Below, piece after piece: positions 7,633-15,203 of a DNA stretch of 29,544 bases. The first letter of the stretch is position 1, and the number at the start of each line of letters is the position of its first letter. The notes beneath the pieces are model-generated. The model was given only the letters and a program-made list of their open reading frames with translations. It searched no databases and was not told the origin of the DNA. Source of the DNA: CAZYJR01 sp964647905 (GTDB lineage Bacteria; Desulfobacterota; DSM-4660; Desulfatiglandales; HGW-15); NCBI GenBank assembly GCA_964647905.1, contig CAZYJR010000043.1, positions 1 to 29,544 on the forward strand. Reading direction: 5' to 3'. Position numbers and translations under genes: made by a program.

Positions 7633-8850
7633 CTATTCGCCCAGCCAGCGCCGCACCAGATAGGGCTTGGTCAGCTCGAAGGTCATGCAGTCCTCTTCGA
7701 TTGTCTCTTCGGCCTGCTGGGTGGACATCCTTCGGGTCTTTTTCACAAAGGAGAATGTACGCCCGTAGTAGAGCGGAATGAGAGAGTCCATGAGCACCTC
7801 GGGCTCACGCACCCGGTCCCGGTAGGCCACCCCCATATCATAAAGGATGCGGGCCCAGAGATCCGTGGGAAAGGCGAAGACGCGCTCCTTCATCCCCTGG
7901 ATCTCCATCAACTTTCCATGTACGTCCTCTGAGAGCACCTCTTCCCATACCTCGGGAAATTCCTCGAAGCCCTGATGGAACATCTCGAAGAGCTTCCCGG
8001 TGTCCACATCCACTTTGGGCGGTATTTCCACTTCCCCCAGACCGAAACCGTAAATCGCGGTGGGCCTGCTGTACTTGATCCTTGTCCACAGGTCCTGGAA
8101 CCGGCACATCAGGGTGTATATGGTGCCGATCACCTGGCGGAACATGGGCCCCAGCGAGGCCGCAGGGTCCTTGGGCCGGTGAACCTTGGGGCGGCCCATG
8201 AAGGACTGGCATATGGGCACCCCCCGGCTTATTGCCAAGGTGGTCATCCATATGTCTATCCCGAAGTTGGCGGTCGCCTCGTCCCACGCCTCGCTTTCCA
8301 TGTAGATGCGGGCCAGATTCCCGCTGAACCCGAAGTCCCCGCCTATGGGCTGGCGCACGCGGCGCCCGTAAAGGGCCCTTGTCAGGGGGTAGGCTATTCC
8401 GTTGGTGATGGTGCCGTCGTACTTGTGCCTGACGTACAAGGGGGCCACGTACTCGAAGTCGTTGAACAAGGGTTCGCCGAGGTGCTTGATCCACTGGGGG
8501 GTTATGCTCTTCAGGTCGGCGTCCACCACGACTACGGCCTTTGCTCCCAGGTCGATCACTTTCTCAAAGAGGTTCCTGAAGTTGTTCCCCTTCCCCTTCA
8601 CCCCGGGCGGTGTGGAGAGGTAGATCTTGGGCTGCTCGGTCTCGGTCCCCAGGAAGGCCTCTTTGGTCCCGTCGGGGGAGTTGTTGTCGCAGTTTATGAT
8701 GACCGACGTTGACCCGGGGAAGTACTTGGCGAGACCCAGGCTGGCCTGCTTCACCGGGTGGGCTATGGAGTCCGCCTCCTTGTAGGAGGGGATGCACACC
8801 ACCAGCTCCGCACTGTCAATTCCCTCGGGGTTTACTTCCTTTTCGAACAT
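7633..8850 (-). CDS. GT-A glycosyltransferase, mannosylglycerate/mannosylglucosyl-3-phosphoglycerate synthase-like
   Basis: This 405-residue GT-A type enzyme is probably cytosolic and has no membrane segments. It shows the nucleotide-sugar start (AELVVCIPSYKEADS), a Gly/Lys motif (GVKGKGNNFRNLF), the metal-binding DAD (VVVVDADLKSITPQWI), an acceptor-loop motif (RQPIGGDFGFSGNLA) and FGIDIWMTTLAI followed by a His (KVHRP). This order and spacing recall the mannosylglycerate synthase family and the mannosylglucosyl-3-phosphoglycerate synthase (MggA) type. It is the third gene of an operon whose other members look like a glucosyl-3-phosphoglycerate synthase and a matching phosphatase. The previous stop lies within its ribosome site (GGGAGG, 11 bases before the ATG). 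The sugar donor and acceptor are inferred. Confidence 0.68.
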   Translation of the reverse strand: MFEKEVNPEGIDSAELVVCIPSYKEADSIAHPVKQASLGLAKYFPGSTSVIINCDNNSPDGTKEAFLGTETEQPKIYLSTPPGVKGKGNNFRNLFEKVIDLGAKAVVVVDADLKSITPQWIKHLGEPLFNDFEYVAPLYVRHKYDGTITNGIAYPLTRALYGRRVRQPIGGDFGFSGNLARIYMESEAWDEATANFGIDIWMTTLAISRGVPICQSFMGRPKVHRPKDPAASLGPMFRQVIGTIYTLMCRFQDLWTRIKYSRPTAIYGFGLGEVEIPPKVDVDTGKLFEMFHQGFEEFPEVWEEVLSEDVHGKLMEIQGMKERVFAFPTDLWARILYDMGVAYRDRVREPEVLMDSLIPLYYGRTFSFVKKTRRMSTQQAEETIEEDCMTFELTKPYLVRRWLGE

Positions 8851-8858
8851 CTCGAGTA

Positions 8859-9749
8859 TTACCTCCCTTGAAGGTGATGATCCAAGAACTCCAGCACCGC
8901 TTCATTCCATCCGGCCGGGCCGGGGGCCTCGGTTATCCTGACCCCCGGGACTTTCTCCGCGATCTCCTGCGGGGTGGCGGCCGATCCGACCAGCACCGGG
9001 ACGTCCACCCGAAGGAGCATGGGGATGTCGTTGGCCCCGTCCCCCAGACCCATGGTGAGCGGCTCTCCTGGGTGTCCTTTGTACCAGGCGGCAAGTTGCT
9101 CCACTGCTTTCCCCTTGTCGCTCTTGCCGAAGAGATGGAAGAAGCGCCCTCCCCTGGTGACCCTCAAGCCCCACTCCGAGGCGGCCCGTTCGAGTTGTTC
9201 GGGGGCCAGGTCTTCCGGGGCCGTGAACGGCTCGTCGAACTCCCTGCTCGCTGCCAGCGCGGCACCCTCCAAGTCGAGCCCGGTGAGAGCGGAGATTTCT
9301 TCGAGCTTCATGTCGGAGAATCCCTTCAGGGGCCAATCGTGCTTTTCCCTGATCGCCCGCAGGCACTGAGCCAGGCGGGAGTGAGGGACTCCCAGGGGCC
9401 ATACTTGCAAGTCTCCTGCCGGTCGGGCCTCAAGGGGAAGGGGATGGGGGCAGCTTCGCGGAAAAAAGATACCGCCGCCGTTCTCCGAGATAAAGGGCCG
9501 GTCGAGGCCCATGAGCTTCCTCAGGGGCTCCATCTCCGCACGGGTCTTGCTGGAGACCATCACAACAGGGACGCCCAGGGAGCGGCAGCGCTCCAGGGCG
9601 GGGACCGCTTGGTCCCACCGGTAGGTGTCGTGATCAAGGAGAGTCCCGTCCAGATCAGTGAAAATCAGGAGCCGGCCGCCGCCGGCTGCTCCTTCCCGGC
9701 TTTTCTGAGATTTGTTCTGCATTATCGCTTCCAGGGGACCATTGTTCAC
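8859..9749 (-). CDS. HAD-IIB sugar-phosphate phosphatase, mannosyl-3-phosphoglycerate phosphatase-like
   Basis: This HAD-superfamily hydrolase of about 296 residues has all catalytic motifs. Motif I is FTDLDGTLLDHD (nucleophile and acid Asp, about 31-35), motif II VVMVSSKT (about 60), motif III a Lys near FGKSDKGKAVEQL, and motif IV MGLGDGANDIPML. The C2B cap and overall length match mannosyl-3-phosphoglycerate phosphatase (MpgP/MggB type), which removes phosphate from a glycosyl-phosphoglycerate to release the compatible solute. The start used is a GTG at 9749 that overlaps the preceding stop (GTGA). An ATG at 9722 with GGAAG upstream would remove nine residues and is a real alternative. Its place between two glycosyltransferases supports the assignment. 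Confidence 0.8.
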   Translation of the reverse strand: MNNGPLEAIMQNKSQKSREGAAGGGRLLIFTDLDGTLLDHDTYRWDQAVPALERCRSLGVPVVMVSSKTRAEMEPLRKLMGLDRPFISENGGGIFFPRSCPHPLPLEARPAGDLQVWPLGVPHSRLAQCLRAIREKHDWPLKGFSDMKLEEISALTGLDLEGAALAASREFDEPFTAPEDLAPEQLERAASEWGLRVTRGGRFFHLFGKSDKGKAVEQLAAWYKGHPGEPLTMGLGDGANDIPMLLRVDVPVLVGSAATPQEIAEKVPGVRITEAPGPAGWNEAVLEFLDHHLQGR

Positions 9750-11116
9750 TGGAATCGGCTCTTTTCCTCTTCAACGGCCTCCACCAGGTCATAAAAGATC
9801 CTGGGGAGTTTGTTGGCCACCCGCTCCCAGGAGACTGTGGTGGGTATTTCGAATATGCCCCTCTCCTGCGTCTTCCTTTCCACTGAAAGGATGGTCTCGG
9901 CCAGTCCCCGGTCCAGGAAGGGCTTGAACTCTTCGTGGGTGTTTACGTATCTGAGGAAGCGCTCGGTCATACGGTAGGGTGCGGTAAGGAGATCCCCGGC
10001 CCTCAGGATGGAGTACCTGAATACCTCCCTTACCAAGCGTTCCTCAGAGTCCCTGTCATAGACCAGGTCATTGTACCCGGAGTCGTCCGAGTACCTCTTG
10101 ATCAGTTCCTCGGCGACGGCCTGGTAAGTGATGGTGAGGTCCCTGACAAAGGTATCCGAGATCTCGAGGCCTTCTTCTATGACCAGGGCGTTCATGAGGG
10201 TCGCCGCTATGTCCACGGCCATACGGTTTAGGCCGCCGGTGGGGTCGTGTTCGGACACCTCCTGGTGTTTGTGGTCAAAGGCCTTGTCCGTGAACATCAC
10301 CTGGGCCGCGGATGAGGCCTTGCGGTACACCTCGATCAGGGTGAATATCTCCACTCCCCAGTTGGTGGCGAATCGCATCTTCCTCAAGAGATCCGCGTGG
10401 AAGACCACCTCGCCCGAGAGTTGATAGTGAAACCCGAGGAGGAAGTCTATCATGCGGAGCATCTTCTCGTCCTTGCTCTCTGTGAACTTCCGCTTCAAGG
10501 TCAGGAGGAGCGGGTCCATGAGCAGGCGTTTGACTCTCCCATAGAGTGCCCTGTCTCGGAGCCTCGCATAATAGGCCTTTGCAAAATCATAGCTTCTTAC
10601 CACCACCGGATAGAAGAGGCGATCGAGCTGGACCGCCTGGAAAGTCCTGATGTCTGCGTCTATCAGGCCGATGGACTCCGCCCCCAGGGCCAGGGCGATC
10701 CCGAAGCTCATGAACATGTTCCGGCCCTTGCCCGGCTGGCTGATGTCGAATCCCGCCTCGTTCAACTGGCTGTAGAGACCTGAGAAGGCCGGGCCGTCGT
10801 TCCACTGGATCAGGCTGTTTCTGAGGTTGTGCTTCTCCAGCAGGCCCTGGAGCCTGTACGCCTCTTCCTCGGAAGCGCGGTCCAGTCCGAAGATTACGTG
10901 GCTGAGGTAGGTCGCCCCAGCCAGCTGCCTCAACATGTTTTCGAAGACAGGAGCGTTTTCCGGATCGGTATACTCGCTCGCCAACAAGGGGACTATAAGG
11001 ACGGTCTTCTTCCACTTGGAGTGGAGCCTGAGCTGGTTCTTCAGGTGCTTTCGGTCCTGTCTCCCCAGGATGTGGAAAGTGGTGATGCGGTTGTGAGTCT
11101 GGCTGAAGTCGCTGAT
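9746..11116 (-). CDS. Glucosyl-3-phosphoglycerate synthase-like glycosyltransferase (apparent ATC start)
   Basis: This GT-A type glycosyltransferase has about 456 residues. It shows LIVPLLASEY, a donor-site segment YLSHVIFGLDRASEEE, GKGRNMFMSFGIALALGA and the metal-binding IGLIDADIRTF. It also has a long conserved region (YQLSGEVVFHADLL, then RFATNWGVEIFTLIE and FDHKHQEVSE). I read it as the GpgS-like type, which transfers glucose to 3-phosphoglycerate. The start is odd. Family members begin close to a DFxQNxxITTLH-like segment, which here follows directly after an in-frame ATC at 11116, and GAGGAGG lies eight bases before it. The only conventional upstream codon, TTG at 11224, is itself part of the promoter -35 box. 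No in-frame ATG or GTG lies near. The downstream phosphatase overlaps by four bases. Confidence 0.72.
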   Translation of the reverse strand: MSDFSQTHNRITTFHILGRQDRKHLKNQLRLHSKWKKTVLIVPLLASEYTDPENAPVFENMLRQLAGATYLSHVIFGLDRASEEEAYRLQGLLEKHNLRNSLIQWNDGPAFSGLYSQLNEAGFDISQPGKGRNMFMSFGIALALGAESIGLIDADIRTFQAVQLDRLFYPVVVRSYDFAKAYYARLRDRALYGRVKRLLMDPLLLTLKRKFTESKDEKMLRMIDFLLGFHYQLSGEVVFHADLLRKMRFATNWGVEIFTLIEVYRKASSAAQVMFTDKAFDHKHQEVSEHDPTGGLNRMAVDIAATLMNALVIEEGLEISDTFVRDLTITYQAVAEELIKRYSDDSGYNDLVYDRDSEERLVREVFRYSILRAGDLLTAPYRMTERFLRYVNTHEEFKPFLDRGLAETILSVERKTQERGIFEIPTTVSWERVANKLPRIFYDLVEAVEEEKSRFQ

Positions 11117-11195
11117 GGCGCTTTCCTCCTCTGTGCGCGTCTTCGGGCCGGCCCGCGGGCGGGGTAAGGCCCGGAGAATCCTTCTCGGATGACCG

Positions 11196-11224
11196 AGCCT
11201 AGTTAAAACCAGGAGGCTTGTCAA
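11196..11224 (-). promoter_or_regulatory. Promoter of the glycosylglycerate-like operon
   Basis: On the minus strand, TTGACA (11224 to 11219), a 17-base spacer and TAGGCT (11201 to 11196) place the transcript start near 11189. That is about 73 bases before the proposed ATC start. The box begins 25 bases after the ruvB stop, so this operon can be expressed separately from ruvCAB. Confidence 0.6.
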
Positions 11225-11248
11225 TCCGGCGATCCCTTCCCGGTTTCC

Positions 11249-12277
11249 CTAAAAAAGGCTCCTTTGGGGTGTGAGAGCGGCCGGCCGCGGCTCCAAGCCG
11301 AAGTGGGCATAGGCGCGCCGCGTGGCCACCCGGCCCCTGGGAGTCCTCTGGATCAGGCCTTCCTGAATCAGAAAGGGCTCGTATACATCCTCTATGGTGT
11401 CCTTTTCCTCGCTTACCGCCGCGGCGAGGGTCTCCACCCCAACAGGGCCGCCGCTGAATTTTTCCATTATGGTGAGCATTATTTGGCGGTCCATTCGGTC
11501 GAGTCCTCTCTCGTCCACCTCGAGCATATCGAGCGCCTCCATGGCGACATCCTTGGTGATCACGCCCTCCGCCCTCACCTGAGCATAGTCCCTTACGCGG
11601 CGGAGGATCCGGTTGCACACCCTCGGGGTTCCTCTCGAGCGGCGTGCGATCTCGTAAGCGCCCTCCTCTTCGGTGGCGATTTCCAGCATGCGCGCCGAGC
11701 GGAGCACGATCTCCTTCAGGTCTTCGGGCCGGTAAAAGTCCACCCTGAGCAGCACGCCGAACCTGGCGCGGAGCGGCGGGGTCAGGAGGCCAGCCCTGGT
11801 GGTGGCCCCTACAAGGGTAAAGGCGGGCAGTGGGATTTTCATGGTTCGCGCCGAAGGCCCCTGGCCGATGATTATATCCAGCTGATAGTCTTCCATGGCC
11901 GGGTAGAGGATCTCCTCCACCACATGGTTGAGCCTGTGTATCTCGTCGATGAACAGTACGTCCCGCGGCTCCAGGCTGGTCAGGATTGCGGCCAGGTCCC
12001 CGGGGCGCTCTATGACAGGGCCCGAGGTGGCCTTTATGTTCACTCCGAGCTCGTTGGCTATTATATGCGCCAGGGTGGTCTTTCCCAGGCCGGGGCTGCC
12101 GTGGAAAAGAACATGGTCAAGGGCCTCGGATCGTGCGCGGGCCGCCTCGATGAAGACCCGCAGGTTCTTCTTCAGCTCTTCCTGGCCTATATATTCATCC
12201 AGTAGCGCCGGCCTGAGCCCCACCTCGGTGGATATCTCGTCGGACCGGGGCTCGGGATCTATAATTCTCTCTTCCAT
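11249..12277 (-). CDS. ruvB: Holliday junction branch migration ATPase RuvB
   Basis: RuvB is the AAA+ motor that drives branch migration of Holliday junctions with RuvA. The 342-residue protein has the RuvB N-terminus (MEERIIDPEPR), Walker A GSPGLGKTTLAHIIA, Walker B VLFIDEIHRL, sensor 1 LVGATTRAGLL, the Arg finger region PLRARFG and the C-terminal winged helix (GPVGVETLAAAVSEE, then RTPRGRVAT). The ATG at 12277 fits the family start. A GTG four codons earlier is possible but gives an atypical N-terminus. It is the last gene of the yebC-ruvC-ruvA-ruvB cluster, 61 bases after ruvA. Confidence 0.97.
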   Translation of the reverse strand: MEERIIDPEPRSDEISTEVGLRPALLDEYIGQEELKKNLRVFIEAARARSEALDHVLFHGSPGLGKTTLAHIIANELGVNIKATSGPVIERPGDLAAILTSLEPRDVLFIDEIHRLNHVVEEILYPAMEDYQLDIIIGQGPSARTMKIPLPAFTLVGATTRAGLLTPPLRARFGVLLRVDFYRPEDLKEIVLRSARMLEIATEEEGAYEIARRSRGTPRVCNRILRRVRDYAQVRAEGVITKDVAMEALDMLEVDERGLDRMDRQIMLTIMEKFSGGPVGVETLAAAVSEEKDTIEDVYEPFLIQEGLIQRTPRGRVATRRAYAHFGLEPRPAALTPQRSLF

Positions 12278-12338
12278 TTCACCTCTCACCTGCCGGCCGG
12301 GGCTGCGCCGCAGGGGACTCAGCCCGGACCCGGGGATC

Positions 12339-12953
12339 TCAGGCCGAGAGCATCTTGAGGGATTCCCTTATCAGCACTTCCAGACGTGCGGTGTCCGGAA
12401 GCCCGGCCGCCCTTTCCACGGCCTGCTTGGCCTGGCGCGCCTGATAGCCTAGATTGATCAGGGCCGAGACCGCTTCTTCGGAGACGGTTCCGCCCCTTAT
12501 GGGTGTACCTTCCTGCTGCCCTGAACCCGCAGGAGCCCCGCGGCTCCTCAGAAGCGCGGCCCGCTCTTTGAGCTCCAAGGCTATTCGCTCGGCGGTCTTC
12601 TTGCCCACCCCGGGTATGGCCTGCAGCCTTGCGCTGTCTCCCTCGGCCATCGCATCCAGAATCTCGGCCGGGCCGATCCCTGAGAGCACGTTTGAGGCAA
12701 GCCTGGGCCCTATGCCTGATACTGATATAAGGAGCAGGAATAGGGCCTTTTCAACCGGGTCATGGAACCCGAAAAGAGTTATGGAGTCTTCCCTTACGTG
12801 CATATGGGTGTACAGGGAGACGTCCTCGTTTTCCTCAGGCAGGGCATAGAAGGTGGTAAGAGGGACCACCACCTCGTAGCCCAAGCCGGCGTTCTCAATG
12901 ATCACCGAGCGTGGCGTCTTCTCCAGCAGTCTGCCTCTAAGAAACGCTATCAT
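12339..12953 (-). CDS. ruvA: Holliday junction DNA-binding protein RuvA
   Basis: RuvA forms tetramers that hold the four-way junction open and load RuvB. The 204-residue protein shows domain I (MIAFLRGRLLEK, then GLGYEVVVPLTTF), two helix-hairpin-helix motifs in domain II (LLISVSGIGPRLASNVL and LQAIPGVGKKTAERIALEL) and a C-terminal UBA-like domain III (VSEEAVSALINLGYQARQAK) joined by a flexible Gly/Pro-rich linker. The architecture is complete and normal in length. It lies 25 bases after ruvC and 61 bases before ruvB. Confidence 0.97.
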   Translation of the reverse strand: MIAFLRGRLLEKTPRSVIIENAGLGYEVVVPLTTFYALPEENEDVSLYTHMHVREDSITLFGFHDPVEKALFLLLISVSGIGPRLASNVLSGIGPAEILDAMAEGDSARLQAIPGVGKKTAERIALELKERAALLRSRGAPAGSGQQEGTPIRGGTVSEEAVSALINLGYQARQAKQAVERAAGLPDTARLEVLIRESLKMLSA

Positions 12954-12978
12954 CCGAGAGCCCTTGTCTCGCAGGCGG

Positions 12979-13458
12979 TCAACAGGGGGCGAGGCGGGTC
13001 CAGTTCATGTGGCATATCGCGGTGGCCAAGGCGTCCGACGTATCGAGCCCTGGTTGAAAGTCAAGTTCCAATATGACCCGGACCATGGCCCGGACCTGCT
13101 CCTTATTGGCCCGCCCGTAACCCACCACCGCTTGCTTTATCTCAGCCGGCGAATACTCGTGGACCGGCACCCCGCAGTGAACGGCCGCCACCAGGACGGC
13201 CCCCCTGGCGTGGCCCATCTTAAGGGCGCTTTTGGCGTTCCTGGCAAAGAAGATATCCTCTATGGCCATCTCCCGAGGGTGATGCCGGGACATGATCTCC
13301 ACCAAGGAGTTGAATATGCCGTGTATACGATGGGGGAAGGGCGTCTTGCCCGAGGCCTCTATGACCCCGGCATCAATGCAGCTCATCCGCCGGCCGCTCT
13401 TTTCCACGAGCCCGTAGCCCGTGGCCCTGGAACCCGGGTCTACGCCCAGGACGAGCAT
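12979..13458 (-). CDS. ruvC: Crossover junction endodeoxyribonuclease RuvC
   Basis: RuvC is the dimeric resolvase that nicks Holliday junctions symmetrically. The 159-residue protein keeps the RNase H-like acidic site: Asp7 (VLGVDPGSRATGYG), Glu67 (MAIEDIFFARN), and Asp139 and Asp142 (LDTSDALATAICH). Length is normal. Its ATG overlaps the stop of the yebC-family gene (TGATG), which supports the start and suggests coupled translation. Together with ruvA and ruvB it completes the RuvABC resolvasome. Confidence 0.97.
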   Translation of the reverse strand: MLVLGVDPGSRATGYGLVEKSGRRMSCIDAGVIEASGKTPFPHRIHGIFNSLVEIMSRHHPREMAIEDIFFARNAKSALKMGHARGAVLVAAVHCGVPVHEYSPAEIKQAVVGYGRANKEQVRAMVRVILELDFQPGLDTSDALATAICHMNWTRLAPC

Positions 13459-14204
13459 CAGCCCATGGCCTCCATCACCTGGTCCGGGATATCGAAGTTC
13501 GCGTACACGTGGCTCACGTCGTCGTTGTCTTCCAGGGCCTCCATGAGTGACAGCATCTGCTGGGCTTGCTTGCCCTCCACGCTGACCGTAGTCTGGGGAA
13601 TCATGCTGATCTCAGCCACGGTGTAAGCCATGCCCGCCTTGTCCATGGCCTCCTTGACATCCTCGAAGTCCGCGCGGGGGGTTATGACCTCGAAAGTATC
13701 CTCCTCCTCCTTCACGTCCTCTGCGCCCGCCTCCAGGGCCCGGTCCAGGAGCCTCTCCTCGTCGACCGCCTCCTTTTCGAAGATCAAAAGCCCCTTCTTC
13801 TTGAAGAGCCAGTTCACGCATCCGGGCTCGCCCAAGCTCCCGCCGTGCCTGTCCATGATGTGTTTGAGGTCCGCCACGGTACGATTCTTGTTGTCCGTGA
13901 GACAGTCGACCAGCACTGCCACGCCTCCCGGTCCATACGCCTCATAGCTTACTTCCTCGTAACTGGTCCCTTCGAGCTCCCCGGTCCCCTTTTTAATTGC
14001 TCTTTCGATATTCTCCTTGGGCATGTTCTCGGCCTTGGCCGAGGCGATAGCGGTCCTCAGGCGGGGGTTGGAGTCCGCATCGCCGCCTCCGAGGCGTGCC
14101 GCAACTGTTATTTCCTTTATCAGTTTAGTAAATATCTTACCCCGTCTAGCATCTGCAGCGCCTTTTTTATGCTTAATGGTACTCCATTTGGAATGACCGG
14201 ACAT
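13458..14204 (-). CDS. YebC/PmpR-family DNA-binding or translation-associated regulator
   Basis: This is a 248-residue protein of the YebC/TACO1 family, beginning with the signature MSGHSKWSTIKHKKGAADA. Three-domain organisation is visible: the N-terminal helical part (about 1-80), then two alpha/beta domains (YEAYGPGGVAVLVDCLTDN, GCVNWLFKKKG and the C-terminal ALEDNDDVSHVYANFDI). Members have been described as transcription regulators and, more recently, as factors that help ribosomes at difficult sequences. Which applies here is unknown. AGGAGG lies six bases before the ATG. Linkage to ruvC is a very common bacterial arrangement. Confidence 0.95.
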   Translation of the reverse strand: MSGHSKWSTIKHKKGAADARRGKIFTKLIKEITVAARLGGGDADSNPRLRTAIASAKAENMPKENIERAIKKGTGELEGTSYEEVSYEAYGPGGVAVLVDCLTDNKNRTVADLKHIMDRHGGSLGEPGCVNWLFKKKGLLIFEKEAVDEERLLDRALEAGAEDVKEEEDTFEVITPRADFEDVKEAMDKAGMAYTVAEISMIPQTTVSVEGKQAQQMLSLMEALEDNDDVSHVYANFDIPDQVMEAMG

Positions 14205-14286
14205 GCACTACCTCCTGGTGTGGAATTTCGCCTCAAGGGTCTACACGGGCCGATCTGCTCTCCCCTGGAGGGGGAGCGGCCTCATA

Positions 14287-14895
14287 TCAAGGCGGCCGGT
14301 CGGCTCCCCTCCGCCTCAGGCCCAGCAGATAGAGCTCCCGGCTTCCCTTGCGGACCGCGTCCGGACGAACCGTTCTGAGCTTGCTGAACCCGCTGCGCAG
14401 CTCCTCCCGGAGGGGCTTTACTTCTTGGCCTTCGAAGACTTTCCCCAGGAAGTGCCCTCCGGGTCTCAGCAAGGCTGCAGCGATCAACGAGGCGGCCCTC
14501 GCGAGCTCGGCCGAACGGCTCGCATCAGCGGATTTTACCCCCGTGGTGCGAGGGGCCAAGTCGCTCAAGACCAAGTCCATGAGTCCCACCCGTTCCCGTA
14601 GCCTGCCGGGGTCCAGGGAAAGAACGTCCTCCTGAAGGAACTGGAAGTTGGGGGCGGACAGCCCTTCCGGCTTCTGGAGATCAACCCCGATCACCTCAGC
14701 ACCGGTCCCAGCCTCCCTAAGACAGTACTGGGTCCACGAGCCGGGATAGCAACCCAGGTCCAGAATGCGTGCCCCCGGGAAAATGAGCCGATACTTCTTG
14801 TCTATTTCCTGGAGCTTGTAGACGGATCTGGCCAGCCACTTCTCTTTCCTGGCCCTGCGTGCGTAATGGTCTTCCCAGGTATTTGCCGCGCACAT
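14287..14895 (-). CDS. rlmE: 23S rRNA (uridine 2'-O) methyltransferase RlmE (FtsJ/RrmJ)
   Basis: RlmE methylates the 2'-OH of the A-loop uridine (U2552 in E. coli numbering) in 23S rRNA using SAM. The 202-residue protein has the RrmJ opening (WLARSVYKLQEIDKKYRLI), the SAM loop ILDLGCYPGSWTQY and an intact K-D-K-E catalytic tetrad: Lys27, Asp112 (LVLSDLAPRTTG), Lys152 (FLGKVFEG) and Glu187 (SRELYLLG). The SAM loop reads GCYPGSW instead of the usual GAAPGGW, a mild variation. I chose the ATG at 14895 because it gives the normal family length. The open frame continues about 97 codons upstream without similarity I recognise. No strong ribosome site is visible. Confidence 0.92.
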   Translation of the reverse strand: MCAANTWEDHYARRARKEKWLARSVYKLQEIDKKYRLIFPGARILDLGCYPGSWTQYCLREAGTGAEVIGVDLQKPEGLSAPNFQFLQEDVLSLDPGRLRERVGLMDLVLSDLAPRTTGVKSADASRSAELARAASLIAAALLRPGGHFLGKVFEGQEVKPLREELRSGFSKLRTVRPDAVRKGSRELYLLGLRRRGADRPP

Positions 14896-15203
14896 ATCTG
14901 CCCGGATCTCATCGGCTCCATGATATCTCTCGGTGTGGCCAAGGGTCCGGTTTATCCACCACCTTGTATGAGTGCCCTGCCGCTGCCCCTGCCATATCCG
15001 GCAGACTCTAGGATCGCTAAATTCAGGTACCATATCCGCCGGTTCAATGCAAAGGAATTGTCTGGGGCCCCCGGCGCCCAAGGGCCCGGCCCCGCCCATG
15101 CATCCCTTTCCCCGAATCCTGCTTTTCAGTCTTGGACAATCCGGCCGCGGCCTGATATAGGACCCGCGGAGTCGCCCAAAAGGCAAGCGGACGGAGCCCG
15201 GGC
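14896..15203. other. Intergenic stretch between rlmE and the TrpF-like gene
   Basis: About 308 bases separate the divergent starts. The minus-strand frame of rlmE stays open here, but the encoded residues are Arg/Gly/Pro-rich and look like noise. I found no tRNA cloverleaf, no convincing promoter and no terminator. GGAG before the plus-strand ATG at 15204 is the ribosome site of the next gene. Confidence 0.5.

Noticed and set aside
8709..9794. 361-codon plus-strand open frame across the glycosyltransferase and phosphatase genes
   Set aside because: Low-complexity Gly/Arg/Pro-rich translation, a typical shadow of GC-rich genes. The minus frames carry clear motifs.
11117..11224. TTG at 11224 as start of the glycosyltransferase
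   Set aside because: It coincides with the TTGACA -35 box, has no ribosome site, and adds residues not seen in the family.
11264..12205. Plus-strand open frame of 313 codons
   Set aside because: It lies wholly within ruvB on the other strand and has no family features.
14990..15060. GGTTCAATGC resembling a tRNA T-loop
   Set aside because: I could not build an acceptor stem or anticodon arm around it on either strand.
14896..15186. N-terminal extension of RlmE up to 15186
   Set aside because: It would make the protein about 100 residues longer than any usual RlmE. The added residues are Arg/Gly-rich and unlike the family.
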